This document shows positions 24,224 through 31,682 of a stretch of DNA of 41,545 bases, piece after piece (within the stretch, counting starts at the first letter, position 1; every line of letters starts with the position of its first letter). A model generated the notes under the pieces. That model had not been told where the DNA came from. It ran no database searches and saw only the letters and a program-made list of their open reading frames with translations. The translations under genes and the position numbers were made by a program. This DNA comes from JAHEEL01 sp964195515. GTDB lineage: Bacteria; Actinomycetota; Acidimicrobiia; Spongiisociales; UBA5794. The stretch is taken from assembly GCA_964195515.1 (NCBI GenBank), contig CAXMQO010000061.1:1-41545 (forward strand), read 5' to 3'.

Positions 24224-24337
24224 GGCAACAGGCAACAGGCAACAGCACAAGCTACAAGCAACAAGCAACAAGCAACAAGCAACAGGATGCTCCGAGCTGT
24301 CCGCTGTCGACTGTCGGCTGTCCGCTGTTCGCTGCTG
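24224..24337. repeat. 7-bp tandem arrays in the aroF/epimerase divergent region
   Basis: Left block: GGCAACA three times (24224-24244), an irregular 12 bp, then AGCAACA four times (24257-24284). Right block: GCTGTCC, GCTGTCG, ACTGTCG, GCTGTCC, GCTGTTC and GCTGCTG (24296-24337), which on the - strand reads as GACAGC-type heptamers akin to those at 32.9 kb. The arrays separate the 5' ends of two divergent genes, so this is not a 3'-end repeat. There are no spacers, so it is not a CRISPR array. Confidence 0.85.
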
Positions 24338-24380
24338 CCCGACTCGCCGGAGATGCCGATCACCTTCTACCCTCTCACCC

Positions 24381-25325
24381 ATGCGGCGCATCCTTGTGAC
24401 GGGCGCAGCCACCCGAACCGGTGGTCGCCTTATCCAGAATCTTGAGCGAACGCTCGATACCAAGGTGTTCGCCGTCGACGATCTCGACCCGGTCGAGGAT
24501 TTCTCGTCACCGTTCGAACGTCTCAGTATCGATCAGCTCGCGTTTGCCCGGTTCCTCCTCGACGTGCAACCGCACACGGTCGTTCACCTCCAGACCGTCG
24601 ACCGATCGGCGCTCCACGGCGCCATGCGCTCTCACGAGGAGTCGACGGTCGGGGCCCAGGCCCTCTTCGGAGCGATCGGACGCTGTACGACGGTCCGTCA
24701 TGTGGTAGTCAAATCGGACGGCGCCATTTACGGAGCCGGACCTCGATCTCCTTCGATACTCTCCACCGACTCGAAACCGCCACGATCGAGCGGCCGCTAT
24801 CAGCGAGACCTCGAGCAGATGGAAACATTCGTTCGTGAGGTGGCCGAGCGACATGACCACGTCGACTACACGATCCTCCGACTCGCTCCTATCTTCGGTC
24901 CGACGATCCGGAATCCGCTCAGCGCCTATCTCACGCTCCCCGGCGTGCCAACGCTCCTCGGCTTCGATCCTCGGCTGCAGCTGATCTCGGAGCGGGACGC
25001 TCTGGATGTGTTCCTGCATGCAATCGACGATCCGGTGCCCGGCACGTTCAATATCGCGGGCAAGGGTCAGCTCTATCTCTCCCGGATTCTCCGTCTCGGT
25101 CGGCGAGTTCCGCAACCGCTCCCGAAGCGTGCGTTCCACGCTGCTCTCCGGGGTATCGCGAGAGGCGGGATCCCTCTCGAGAAGCACACGATTGCCTTGT
25201 TGAAACACGGCCGGGTGATGGACACCTCCGGCATGGAAGACACTCTGGGATTCAGTCCATTCCTCAGCTGCCGCCAGACGACGATGGTCGCATACGGTCG
25301 CGTGTCCGCTGGATTCGACCAATGA
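24381..25325 (+). CDS. NAD-dependent epimerase/dehydratase family protein
   Basis: A 314-residue extended-SDR protein: MRRILVTGAATRTGGRLIQNL (Rossmann, slightly altered glycine motif), VVHLQTVDRSA and VVVKSDGAIYGAGPRS. The active-site Tyr appears as SGRYQRDLEQME (YxxxL) rather than YxxxK, so classical SDR catalysis is doubtful. ATG 24381 has TACCCT 7 nt upstream (leaderless). The next gene, an acyltransferase, starts inside its stop (ATGA). The pairing recalls Rv0501-Rv0502 of M. tuberculosis, where an epimerase-like gene precedes an acyltransferase-like gene. Confidence 0.85.
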   Translation: MRRILVTGAATRTGGRLIQNLERTLDTKVFAVDDLDPVEDFSSPFERLSIDQLAFARFLLDVQPHTVVHLQTVDRSALHGAMRSHEESTVGAQALFGAIGRCTTVRHVVVKSDGAIYGAGPRSPSILSTDSKPPRSSGRYQRDLEQMETFVREVAERHDHVDYTILRLAPIFGPTIRNPLSAYLTLPGVPTLLGFDPRLQLISERDALDVFLHAIDDPVPGTFNIAGKGQLYLSRILRLGRRVPQPLPKRAFHAALRGIARGGIPLEKHTIALLKHGRVMDTSGMEDTLGFSPFLSCRQTTMVAYGRVSAGFDQ

Positions 25326-26530
25326 ACCGCGACGAACTCTCCTCACTGAAGAAGGCCGAACTCCTCGACCGGGCGAGAACAATCGATCTTCGCGGACGGT
25401 CGAAGATGACCAGAGCAGAACTCATCGAAGCCCTCTCCGAAACCGGGAGCGACCGAGAAACCGCTCCCAAAGAGGAGATCGGTCCGATGATCCCTATCCC
25501 CGGAGTCAGCCAGGAAGCCCGGATTGAGGCTCGCGCACGCAGAACCGATCTCTACGACCGACTGGCCGACCTCGTGGACCGCGATCGGCTGTGCCGGTGG
25601 CGCAGCATCGAGGGACATGGCTGCGGTCTCCCCGTTGTCCGAGATGAAGACTCGTGCGCCTTGCACACCGGCCGGAGCCGATACGACATCGCGGTGCCCA
25701 TCCTGGGCCGGCTCGGCTTCGATACGTGGCCGACGCTCTTTCGTCACCTCCATCTTGCGACCTATGACATCGACGGGATCGGCCTCGACCCGGTGGTGCA
25801 CGAAATGGTGTGGCACCTCCTCAACGGCCTCTACTACGACTACTTCCGGGTCGATGTCGACGGCATCGAGAACATCCCGATGGACGGCGCCGCGATGATC
25901 GTCGCCAACCACGGCGGCGCCGCCCTCCCGTACGACGCAGCGATGCTCGCACTTGCGGTGCTGAACGAGGCGCCCAGGCCGCGCCGGGTGCGCGTGAGTG
26001 CGACAGAGATCTTCAACATGCTTCCGTGGGTATCCCACATGTACCGGAAGGTTGGTGGCGTTTACGCGACCCGCGAGGACGCTCGCCATCTCCTCGACCG
26101 GGGGGCGATACTCGGCGTGTTTCCGGAGGGGGAATCCGGTTTCATGAAGCCGGTCTGGCAGGCATATCACGTCCAGCGCTTCGGCCGTGGAGGCTTCGTA
26201 CAACTCGCCGAGCAGACGGGAACACCAATAGTCCCCGTTGCGATCCTCGGCGCGGAAGAAGTCCACCCCACCGTCGCCGTGTCAAAACGCCTGGCCCAAC
26301 TCGTACGGTTCATCTTCCCTCAACAGCGGGTCGAGGAGATCGCTGTGTTCCTCAATCCGGTCCCCTTGCCCGTGCGATGGCGGATTCGGTTCCTCCCGCC
26401 GGTGATGCCGGAGAATCCGGGTGTTGAGCCCGACCCGCTGCGCATGCTCGAGCGATCCGAGGACATTCGACGCTCGGTGCAGAGCTCCCTCGACACGCTG
26501 CTTGCCGGAAGAGGAACAGCGTTCTCTTAG
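25322..26530 (+). CDS. Lysophospholipid acyltransferase-like protein with SAP/Rho-N-like and zinc-motif N-terminus
   Basis: A 402-residue protein. Residues 1-42 (MNRDELSSLKKAELLDRARTI ... MTRAELIEAL) resemble a SAP or Rho-N helix-turn-helix. Residues about 92-117 contain Cys, Cys and a C-x2-H end (LCRWRS, HGCGLPV, SCALH), like a small zinc knuckle. From about 180 there is a PlsC-type acyltransferase: VANHGGAALPYDAAM, a variant of NHxxxxD with longer spacing, then GVFPEGESGFMKP and PIVPVAILGAEE. It probably acylates a lipid or glycolipid at the membrane. Domain order is unusual. Translationally coupled to the epimerase gene. Confidence 0.82.
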   Translation: MNRDELSSLKKAELLDRARTIDLRGRSKMTRAELIEALSETGSDRETAPKEEIGPMIPIPGVSQEARIEARARRTDLYDRLADLVDRDRLCRWRSIEGHGCGLPVVRDEDSCALHTGRSRYDIAVPILGRLGFDTWPTLFRHLHLATYDIDGIGLDPVVHEMVWHLLNGLYYDYFRVDVDGIENIPMDGAAMIVANHGGAALPYDAAMLALAVLNEAPRPRRVRVSATEIFNMLPWVSHMYRKVGGVYATREDARHLLDRGAILGVFPEGESGFMKPVWQAYHVQRFGRGGFVQLAEQTGTPIVPVAILGAEEVHPTVAVSKRLAQLVRFIFPQQRVEEIAVFLNPVPLPVRWRIRFLPPVMPENPGVEPDPLRMLERSEDIRRSVQSSLDTLLAGRGTAFS

Positions 26531-26646
26531 GGGGCGGGATAGGTGGGGGCGCCAGCGAACCGTGGGCTGGGGAGACCGGGCCCAGGGATCGCAGGGCTGT
26601 TCGGAGTCGCCCGGGTCGCCTACGCACGCGGCCCTTTCGTGAGCGC

Positions 26647-26679
26647 TTGCAGTAGTTAGCACTCTGCGATATGCTGCAA
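26647..26679 (+). promoter_or_regulatory. Promoter and inverted-repeat operator of the HTH-hbhA-like operon
   Basis: TTGCAG (26647-26652), a 17-bp spacer and TATGCT (26670-26675), 9 nt before GTG 26685. TTGCAG and CTGCAA (26674-26679) form an inverted repeat framing the promoter, a plausible autoregulatory site for the XRE protein. The rest of 26531-26646 is GC-rich with nothing recognisable. Confidence 0.55.
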
Positions 26680-26684
26680 TCATC

Positions 26685-27035
26685 GTGAAAAGTCCAACCG
26701 TTCCCGATCTCGGCACATTCATCAAGGAGCATCGAACGCGCTCCGCGATGTCCGTTCGGAAGCTCGCCGACCAGGCGGGTATCTCGAATCCCTACCTGTC
26801 GCAGATCGAGCGCGGACTGCGCAAGCCCTCTGCAGAGATCCTCAAGTCGATCGCCAGGGCACTCGGAATCAGGACCGAATCCCTCTTCGAGCGTGCCGGA
26901 CTCCTCGACGAGATCGAACACGCCGGCGTCGAAGACGCCATCGAGTCCGACCCGGCACTCACGAAGACCCAGCAACAAGCGCTGACGGAGATCTACCGAA
27001 GCTTCGTTGGCAATGGACAGAAGGAGGCGATATGA
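26685..27035 (+). CDS. XRE-family transcriptional regulator
   Basis: A 116-residue DNA-binding protein. The HTH_3 domain spans residues about 10-66: FIKEHRTRSAMSVRKLADQ, then AGISNPYLSQIERGLRKPS (recognition helix), then LKSIARALGI. The C-terminal 45 residues are acidic and helical. GTG 26685. Its stop overlaps the ATG of the HbhA-like gene (ATGA). In mycobacteria the same order occurs as Rv0474 followed by hbhA (Rv0475). Probably autoregulates the pair. Confidence 0.9.
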   Translation: MKSPTVPDLGTFIKEHRTRSAMSVRKLADQAGISNPYLSQIERGLRKPSAEILKSIARALGIRTESLFERAGLLDEIEHAGVEDAIESDPALTKTQQQALTEIYRSFVGNGQKEAI

Positions 27036-27628
27036 CCACCGTCATGAACACCCAGAAAGAGAACGTCATCAAGGCGTTCTATGTAGCCGTCGGAACGCCG
27101 GTAGTGACTGGCCGCAAGACGAAGGACTTCGGAACAGACTTGTTCGCTGAAGCTTCGATCGCCGACCTCGGGGGCGCAAGCCGCAAGGCTATGGACTTCG
27201 GAGTTCTCTTGTTCACGGAGACCTCGATCGCCGAACTCGAGGCTGCGGGCCGCGAACTGGCCGGGACGATCCGCGAGTCGAACATGGTTGGACAGATCCA
27301 GGAAGGCGTCGAGCACATCCAGGAAGCCAAGGTCATTGAGCAGATCCAGGAGAAGGTCGACGTCGATCAGTTCCAGGAGAAGGTCGAGATCCTCCGCGAG
27401 CAGCTCGAAACCACGCTTCACAACTGGCGCGAGCAGTTCACTCCCGGCGTCTCGGCTCCCAGGCCGGTGAAGGACGTGGAGCCTGCCACCAGCAAGGCCG
27501 CTCCGAAGAAGACGGCACCCAAAGAGACCGTCGCCAAGAAGACCACACCCAAAGTAACGGTCAAGAAGGTCACTCCAAAGAAGACGACTCCCAAAGCCGC
27601 ACCCGAGAAGACCACAACCGAGAAGTAG
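27032..27628 (+). CDS. HbhA-like protein with Lys/Pro/Thr-rich tail
   Basis: A 198-residue protein resembling mycobacterial heparin-binding haemagglutinin in organisation. It has no signal peptide, a helical central region (about 65-135) with recurring IQE/VEQIQEK heptads suited to a coiled coil, and a tail from about 150 built of Lys-Thr-Pro-Lys-type repeats (for example KKTTPK, KKVTPKKT). The basic tail binds polyanions in HbhA. Here it could bind surface polymers or DNA. Preceded by an XRE regulator and followed by a strong terminator. Homology rests on architecture and synteny. Confidence 0.75.
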   Translation: MTTVMNTQKENVIKAFYVAVGTPVVTGRKTKDFGTDLFAEASIADLGGASRKAMDFGVLLFTETSIAELEAAGRELAGTIRESNMVGQIQEGVEHIQEAKVIEQIQEKVDVDQFQEKVEILREQLETTLHNWREQFTPGVSAPRPVKDVEPATSKAAPKKTAPKETVAKKTTPKVTVKKVTPKKTTPKAAPEKTTTEK

Positions 27629-27646
27629 TTCTCAGGAACACGCGAG

Positions 27647-27673
27647 GAAGCCCCGACCACCGGTCGGGGCTTC
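27647..27673 (+). terminator. Rho-independent-type terminator after the HbhA-like gene
   Basis: GAAGCCCCGACC (27647-27658) and GGTCGGGGCTTC (27662-27673) form a perfect 12-bp stem with a 3-nt loop, 18 nt after the stop. There is no clear U tract, but the stem is among the strongest in the window. Confidence 0.85.
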
Positions 27674-27710
27674 ATCGCGCAGTCGGCAATCGGAAGGCGG
27701 GGGGATCCGC

Positions 27711-27734
27711 TGATCTACTGGTCTACTGATCTAC
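27711..27734 (-). repeat. GTAGNNNN octamer array after the DUF4332 gene
   Basis: Three octamers in gene sense, GTAGATCA, GTAGACCA and GTAGATCA, starting 4 nt after the TGA stop of the DUF4332 gene. The unit sequences are the same as at 4156-4179 and 32963-32994. Confidence 0.85.
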
Positions 27735-27738
27735 TTCT

Positions 27739-28143
27739 TCAATGCGTCACGAGCGGCTCGATCCCCTTCGCCGCTTCGATCCATCCGGTGACCATCCCAT
27801 TGGTCGGGAGACGGCGGATCAGGCGTCTCCTGAGGTTCAGATCGGTCATCGCCAAGAGGAGGCGATCGGGATTCCTGCGTCGCAGCTCACGGATCGTGTC
27901 GACGCCGGCGGCCTCCAGCAGGTCCGCGTACTCGGAGCCAATACCCTTGATCCGCATCAGATCGGCGCGATTCACCCAGGCGAGGATCTCCCCTTCGGAG
28001 AGGGCCGTATCCCTGGCCAGACGGCGGCGTCCGGTTCGCGTCGCAGCAATCTTGAGCAATGCATCGGTCGTACGTATGCCTACTTTGCGGAGTTTCGTCG
28101 CGTCGCGGTGATCCATAGATTCGATCGCAGCGATCGATGCCAT
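27739..28143 (-). CDS. DUF4332 domain protein (helix-hairpin-helix)
   Basis: A 134-residue basic protein matching the DUF4332 style: KLRKVGIRTTDALLKIAAT, then LMRIKGIGSEYADLLEAAGV, a helix-hairpin-helix motif (IKGIG) like those binding DNA backbone, then the repeated ADL/LRRRNPDRL segment. No enzyme motif. It lies downstream of the MobA-like gene with 81 nt between them. Function unknown, possibly nucleic-acid binding. Confidence 0.85.
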   Translation of the reverse strand: MASIAAIESMDHRDATKLRKVGIRTTDALLKIAATRTGRRRLARDTALSEGEILAWVNRADLMRIKGIGSEYADLLEAAGVDTIRELRRRNPDRLLLAMTDLNLRRRLIRRLPTNGMVTGWIEAAKGIEPLVTH

Positions 28144-28224
28144 TACATGCCCTCTCTGGTCGCTCTAGGAGATCGGCTCGGCAATCCTACCGGATGGTCG
28201 GACTCCCGGTTGATGCGGCCGGGT

Positions 28225-28809
28225 TCATCGACTGGTGACATCTTCCGGGCGTTGGATGCGCGGCACCTCGAGGTGATCGAACCACACCTCGGTGACGCCG
28301 TCGGGATGGCTCTCGAGAAACCCGAGGAGGTCGACGTCGCCTTCCAATCCGAGCAGGTGCTCCCACACCGTTCTGGCGAGCACGATCGGGAGTCCACGGC
28401 GATACCGGTACCTCGGAACGACCGCCACGGCACCCTCGGCGGCTTCGACGGCTTTCAGGAGGGCGGAGACGTCGCTCGCAGGGACTCCGATTTGATCCGC
28501 AAACGCGATGACGACGAGATCGGTTTCCGGGCCTCGCAACGCAACGTCGAGACCGACACGCAACGAAGCGGCCAAACCCTCCTCCCACTCCGGATCGATG
28601 ACGACGGTCCCATCCCAGGATTCCAGCGTGGCCGCAATGTCCTCGGCCTCGGGACCGAGCACGACGACGACCTCGTCGACCGGCCACACGGACGCGCCTG
28701 CAAGCGACCGGTCGATGAGCGTGATGCCACCGACGTCGCTCAGATACTTCGACCCGGTGAAGCCTGACCCCGGATCATTGGCGAGAACCACTGCGACGGT
28801 CCGTGGCAC
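28225..28809 (-). CDS. MobA-like nucleotidyltransferase
   Basis: A 194-residue NTP-transferase fold protein: VAVVLANDPGSGFTGSKYL corresponds to the LAAGxGxRxGxxK signature in diverged form (the canonical Arg is not obvious), then VVVVLGPEAEDI, FADQIGVPASDV (metal-binding Asp position) and VPRYRYRRGLPIVL. Similar proteins make molybdenum-cofactor dinucleotides or cofactor-F420 precursors, and no specific role can be assigned. GTG 28809 has GGAGG 5 nt upstream and TACCGT further up. It lies 37 nt downstream of the baeRF gene. Confidence 0.8.
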   Translation of the reverse strand: MPRTVAVVLANDPGSGFTGSKYLSDVGGITLIDRSLAGASVWPVDEVVVVLGPEAEDIAATLESWDGTVVIDPEWEEGLAASLRVGLDVALRGPETDLVVIAFADQIGVPASDVSALLKAVEAAEGAVAVVPRYRYRRGLPIVLARTVWEHLLGLEGDVDLLGFLESHPDGVTEVWFDHLEVPRIQRPEDVTSR

Positions 28810-28846
28810 CGTGCCTCCTTCGATCGGTCGGTAACGGTACCCGAGG

Positions 28847-30001
28847 TCAGGTCGGATCGACCATCGGGTCTGCGTAGCGCAACAGAGCGCCGACTTCGAA
28901 CTCTGCCAGAGGACCCTCATTCAAGATGTGTTGCACCCGACCACCCGCGCTCCTCGCCGACTCGCTCAGACGGTCAACGACATCGGGCACCGACCGGAGC
29001 GAACCACCACAGGCCGAGCACGTCGACCCCGTCTCGCAGGTCACGCGCTCGCAGTCGACGCAGATCGATCCAGGAGTGGCATGCTCTGCCTGAACGTAAA
29101 GCACATCGACCGAACGTCGATTGACCGCCGCACATGCCTGCTCGAGACCGAGAACCGCTGTGCTCCCGGAGGCTGCTGCGTCGAAGAGATCGGCAACAAG
29201 CTTGCGCTCCCCCTGCGCCTCCCACTCAGCTGCCACCAGACGGGCATGCTCGAGCACCGTCGCCGGTGTCATCGTCCCCGGGTCGATCACAAAGGTGCCG
29301 GCCAATAGATCAGCGACGTCTGGAGGAAGCGCCTCGAGTAGTCCGGCGACGTGGGAATCGGATCCACCAACGATGAGGAGATCGAATCCGCCATCAGATC
29401 GCTTCAGTTCGGTGAGTCGCCCGGCGACGTGCCGATAGTGTCGAGCCACCATCTCGTCGGCTCTTGCCCGCACACGCTGTTCCTCGTATCCGGAGAACCC
29501 TCCGTAGTTCGCCTTGCGGATCTCCTCGTCGCGCATTTCCTCCCAGGTCTCGAGTTGGTCCATGGAGAACCGGAAGATGGATCCGAGTCGCCGCCCGACG
29601 ACTGCCACGCAATACCGCTGATAGTGCTCGATCATGGCTTCTATGGGTCGGAGGTACGGAGAGACATCGATGATGGCCCGATCTCGAACCGGTCCCGGCA
29701 GCGCAAATTGCTCGTCAATTCCCGCACCGTGAGAACGGAAGACGGCAACCCCGTGGCCAAGATCCGTGCCGAATCGCCCGACGTCGCGCGACAGCGCTTG
29801 GATGTCGTCGCGGATAGAGAGCCGCTGGGACCGCGAGAGAGATTCCGACGAGACCTCGGCTTGAGCGAGAAGGTCTTTGATTCGCGCGGGGAGATTCCGC
29901 AGGGACACGGGTCCCGGTTGGAGATTCACGTAGACCGACAGCACTGGGAATCCCCCGGTGTCGGTCCGCCTGAGTCGATCGATCTGAGCCTGATCCAGCA
30001 C
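28847..30001 (-). CDS. Bacterial eRF1-like (baeRF) protein with C-terminal zinc ribbon
   Basis: A 384-residue protein of the Vms1/eRF1-like group found in bacteria. The N-terminal domain has FPVLSVYVNLQPGP, then GVAVFRSHG and the AVVGRRLGSIFRF beta strand. The middle domain has LLIVGGSDSHVAGLLEALPP and TFVIDPGTMTPATVLEHA. A four-Cys zinc ribbon (SICVDCERVTC ... STCSACGG) is near residue 320. Relatives are proposed to act on ribosomes or peptidyl-tRNA. GTG 30001 is preceded by AGGAGG. Probably cotranscribed with the MobA-like gene. Confidence 0.82.
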   Translation of the reverse strand: MLDQAQIDRLRRTDTGGFPVLSVYVNLQPGPVSLRNLPARIKDLLAQAEVSSESLSRSQRLSIRDDIQALSRDVGRFGTDLGHGVAVFRSHGAGIDEQFALPGPVRDRAIIDVSPYLRPIEAMIEHYQRYCVAVVGRRLGSIFRFSMDQLETWEEMRDEEIRKANYGGFSGYEEQRVRARADEMVARHYRHVAGRLTELKRSDGGFDLLIVGGSDSHVAGLLEALPPDVADLLAGTFVIDPGTMTPATVLEHARLVAAEWEAQGERKLVADLFDAAASGSTAVLGLEQACAAVNRRSVDVLYVQAEHATPGSICVDCERVTCETGSTCSACGGSLRSVPDVVDRLSESARSAGGRVQHILNEGPLAEFEVGALLRYADPMVDPT

Positions 30002-30135
30002 CTTGACCTCCTGCGTGTCGACGACACCGAGGCTACTCCGGCGACCACCGGGCGGATAGAGTCGAGATGCGGTATCTCAGACATTCGAACGGTGAATACC
30101 CGCCATGCCCGACGTGATGTGCTCGGGTGCAGCGG

Positions 30136-30351
30136 CTACACATCGATCCTGGTCGAGGTGTCGACACGCTGTGCGTTGATCCAGTCCTCGAAGTCCTGCC
30201 GTGCGACGCGCCACTCTCTACCGAATTTGACTGCCGGAAGTCCACCGGAACGCAGTTGGCTGGTCACGACGAAGGTGGACACGTCCATGTACTCGCAGAT
30301 GTCTGCAACCGAGAGCCACTCCTTTTCGATGTCGACTTTGATGCGATCCAT
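30136..30351 (-). CDS. Excisionase/MerR-type helix-turn-helix protein
   Basis: A 71-residue winged-HTH protein: KEWLSVADICEYMDVSTFVV, then LRSGGLPAVKFGREWRVARQ and DFEDWINAQ, the typical excisionase-family DNA-binding domain. No integrase or phage gene is nearby, so it is probably a chromosomal regulator like the small HTH proteins common in actinobacteria. ATG 30351 is divergent from the DivIVA-like gene. TAG stop at 30138-30136. Confidence 0.88.
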   Translation of the reverse strand: MDRIKVDIEKEWLSVADICEYMDVSTFVVTSQLRSGGLPAVKFGREWRVARQDFEDWINAQRVDTSTRIDV

Positions 30352-30402
30352 GTCACCGTTCTACTCGACTCCGCGCTCAGAGTCCACCCTGTTGACATTC
30401 CC

Positions 30403-30431
30403 TTGCAGATGCCGAGCGTTCAGCGTAGGGT
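30403..30431 (+). promoter_or_regulatory. Promoter of the DivIVA-like gene
   Basis: TTGCAG (30403-30408), a 17-bp spacer and TAGGGT (30426-30431), about 75 nt before the start, so this transcript has a real leader with a Shine-Dalgarno sequence. The -35 hexamer and spacing equal those of the HTH-hbhA-like promoter at 26647. Confidence 0.5.
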
Positions 30432-30513
30432 TCCGATCCGAATGCGACCAACCCGGTCGCTCTGCAGGATTGCAGGGGCAGCGACGGGCGGAGGGATCCG
30501 GGGAGACGGACGC

Positions 30514-31251
30514 ATGAAGATTGAAGCATCGACAGTCGAGGCACACCGGTTCGCTCGCGTGCGCCGTAAGGGCTACGACCCCATAGAGGTCGACCGGGTC
30601 ATGGAACGACTGGTCGACACACTCCAATCCCACGAACACGACACCGCCGAACTCGAGGCACGAGTCCTCCAGGCAGACGAGTCCGTCGATGCCATCCGCC
30701 GAACGTTCGCTGCCGCGCAACGGATTAGGGATGAGATGATCAACGAGGGTGCAGCACAGGCTGCGACGATCGTCGATGAGGCCAACGGGGAGGCCGGCCG
30801 GCTTATCGGGAGCGCCCGCGCCGAGGCCGAGGCGATGATGTTCGAGCGGGACGAAGCGATGATTCGAGCCCACCGCGAGGGGGCAGACCGGATGGCGGAA
30901 GCCGAGGCTACATCGTACCGGCTCCTGCTCGATGCCGAAACGGCACGATCGGATGCTGCAACGACGACTGAGCGGGCACTCGAGCACAACACCTCCGAGA
31001 TCGACGCGATGAAGGCAACGGCGGCCGTCGAGGCCGAGCGGCTCGCAAACGAGATCGTCGGGGCTGCCCGTCGCGAGGAGATCCGACTTGGGACCCGCCT
31101 CGAGGAGCTGCGCACAGCAGTTGTCGAGGTCGAGACGAAGATCAATGACCTCGCTGCACTTGTCACACCTCACACGACACACATCGCAGAGGTCATCGAT
31201 CTCACGGTCGTTGACGGCGGGGCATTGAGATCAGGTTTGGGCCGGAGTTAG
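30514..31251 (+). CDS. DivIVA/Wag31-like coiled-coil protein
   Basis: A 245-residue protein. Residues about 8-32 (VEAHRFARVRRKGYDPIEVD) match the DivIVA membrane-binding N-domain pattern F-x3-R-GYDPxEVD. It is followed by a nearly continuous Ala/Glu/Arg-rich coiled coil to about residue 225 and a short non-helical tail. Such proteins mark curved membrane and recruit wall-synthesis or division factors. It may be a paralogue (SepIVA-like) rather than Wag31 itself. ATG 30514 is preceded by GGGGAGACGG. TAG stop, then a hairpin terminator. Confidence 0.8.
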   Translation: MKIEASTVEAHRFARVRRKGYDPIEVDRVMERLVDTLQSHEHDTAELEARVLQADESVDAIRRTFAAAQRIRDEMINEGAAQAATIVDEANGEAGRLIGSARAEAEAMMFERDEAMIRAHREGADRMAEAEATSYRLLLDAETARSDAATTTERALEHNTSEIDAMKATAAVEAERLANEIVGAARREEIRLGTRLEELRTAVVEVETKINDLAALVTPHTTHIAEVIDLTVVDGGALRSGLGRS

Positions 31252-31266
31252 GGGCCCACCGCCGGG

Positions 31267-31294
31267 CGCGGGCCGTCCAGGAGGGCGGCCCGCG
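31267..31294 (+). terminator. Terminator after the DivIVA-like gene
   Basis: CGCGGGCCG (31267-31275) pairs with CGGCCCGCG (31286-31294), 9 perfect bp with a 10-nt loop, beginning 16 nt after the TAG stop. Confidence 0.75.
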
Positions 31295-31312
31295 ATCGGC
31301 ACGCTGTCCATT

Positions 31313-31326
31313 CTGTGGGCCCACAG
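31313..31326. promoter_or_regulatory. Perfect 14-bp palindrome upstream of the DUF4190 gene
   Basis: CTGTGGGCCCACAG is its own reverse complement, 81 nt before the DUF4190 start. It could be an operator or part of the preceding terminator. No matching copy was seen elsewhere. Confidence 0.35.
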
Positions 31327-31406
31327 CGCCGCATACGGGGACACCAACCCTGGGTACGCGTCGCGCGGGAATAGCGGGAATCGGTTGCGGTCGGCATACT
31401 GGGCCT

Positions 31407-31682
31407 ATGACTGATCAGTACTACCAGGAAGACAGCCAGGCGACCACCATCCTCGTTCTCGGGATTCTCTCGCTCGTGCTCTGCCAAGTCCTCGGCCCGT
31501 TCGCATGGGTCATGGGGAACAAGGAACTCGCAGGGATCGATGCCGGTCGGCGAGCACCACAGAATCGGGGTACGGCGCAGGCCGGACGAATCCTCGGCAT
31601 CATCTCAACCGTGTTGATGATCATCGGGGTCGTCATCCTCGCCGTGATGCTGATGTTCGTCGTGGTCGCCTCGGTTTCGTGA
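31407..31682 (+). CDS. DUF4190 membrane protein
   Basis: A 91-residue protein with a short polar N-terminus and two membrane spans (ATTILVLGILSLVLCQVLGP and LGIISTVLMIIGVVILAVML). The loop MGNKELAGIDAGRRAP between them is the DUF4190 hallmark. Function unknown. ATG 31407 has CATACT 6 nt upstream. The stop overlaps the GTG of the DUF2752 gene by 4 bases, so the two membrane proteins are coupled. Confidence 0.88.
   Translation: MTDQYYQEDSQATTILVLGILSLVLCQVLGPFAWVMGNKELAGIDAGRRAPQNRGTAQAGRILGIISTVLMIIGVVILAVMLMFVVVASVS

Noticed and set aside
24224..24337. CRISPR array
   Set aside because: Units are 7 bp and directly adjacent, with no spacers and no cas genes. The same applies to 32853-32922.
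26531..26646. Possible small gene or RNA between the acyltransferase and HTH genes
   Set aside because: No start with a promoter or ribosome site, no stable hairpin beyond GC-rich background.
30136..30351. Excisionase as evidence of a prophage or integrative element
   Set aside because: No integrase, att-like repeats or phage genes nearby; small HTH proteins of this type are common chromosomal regulators.
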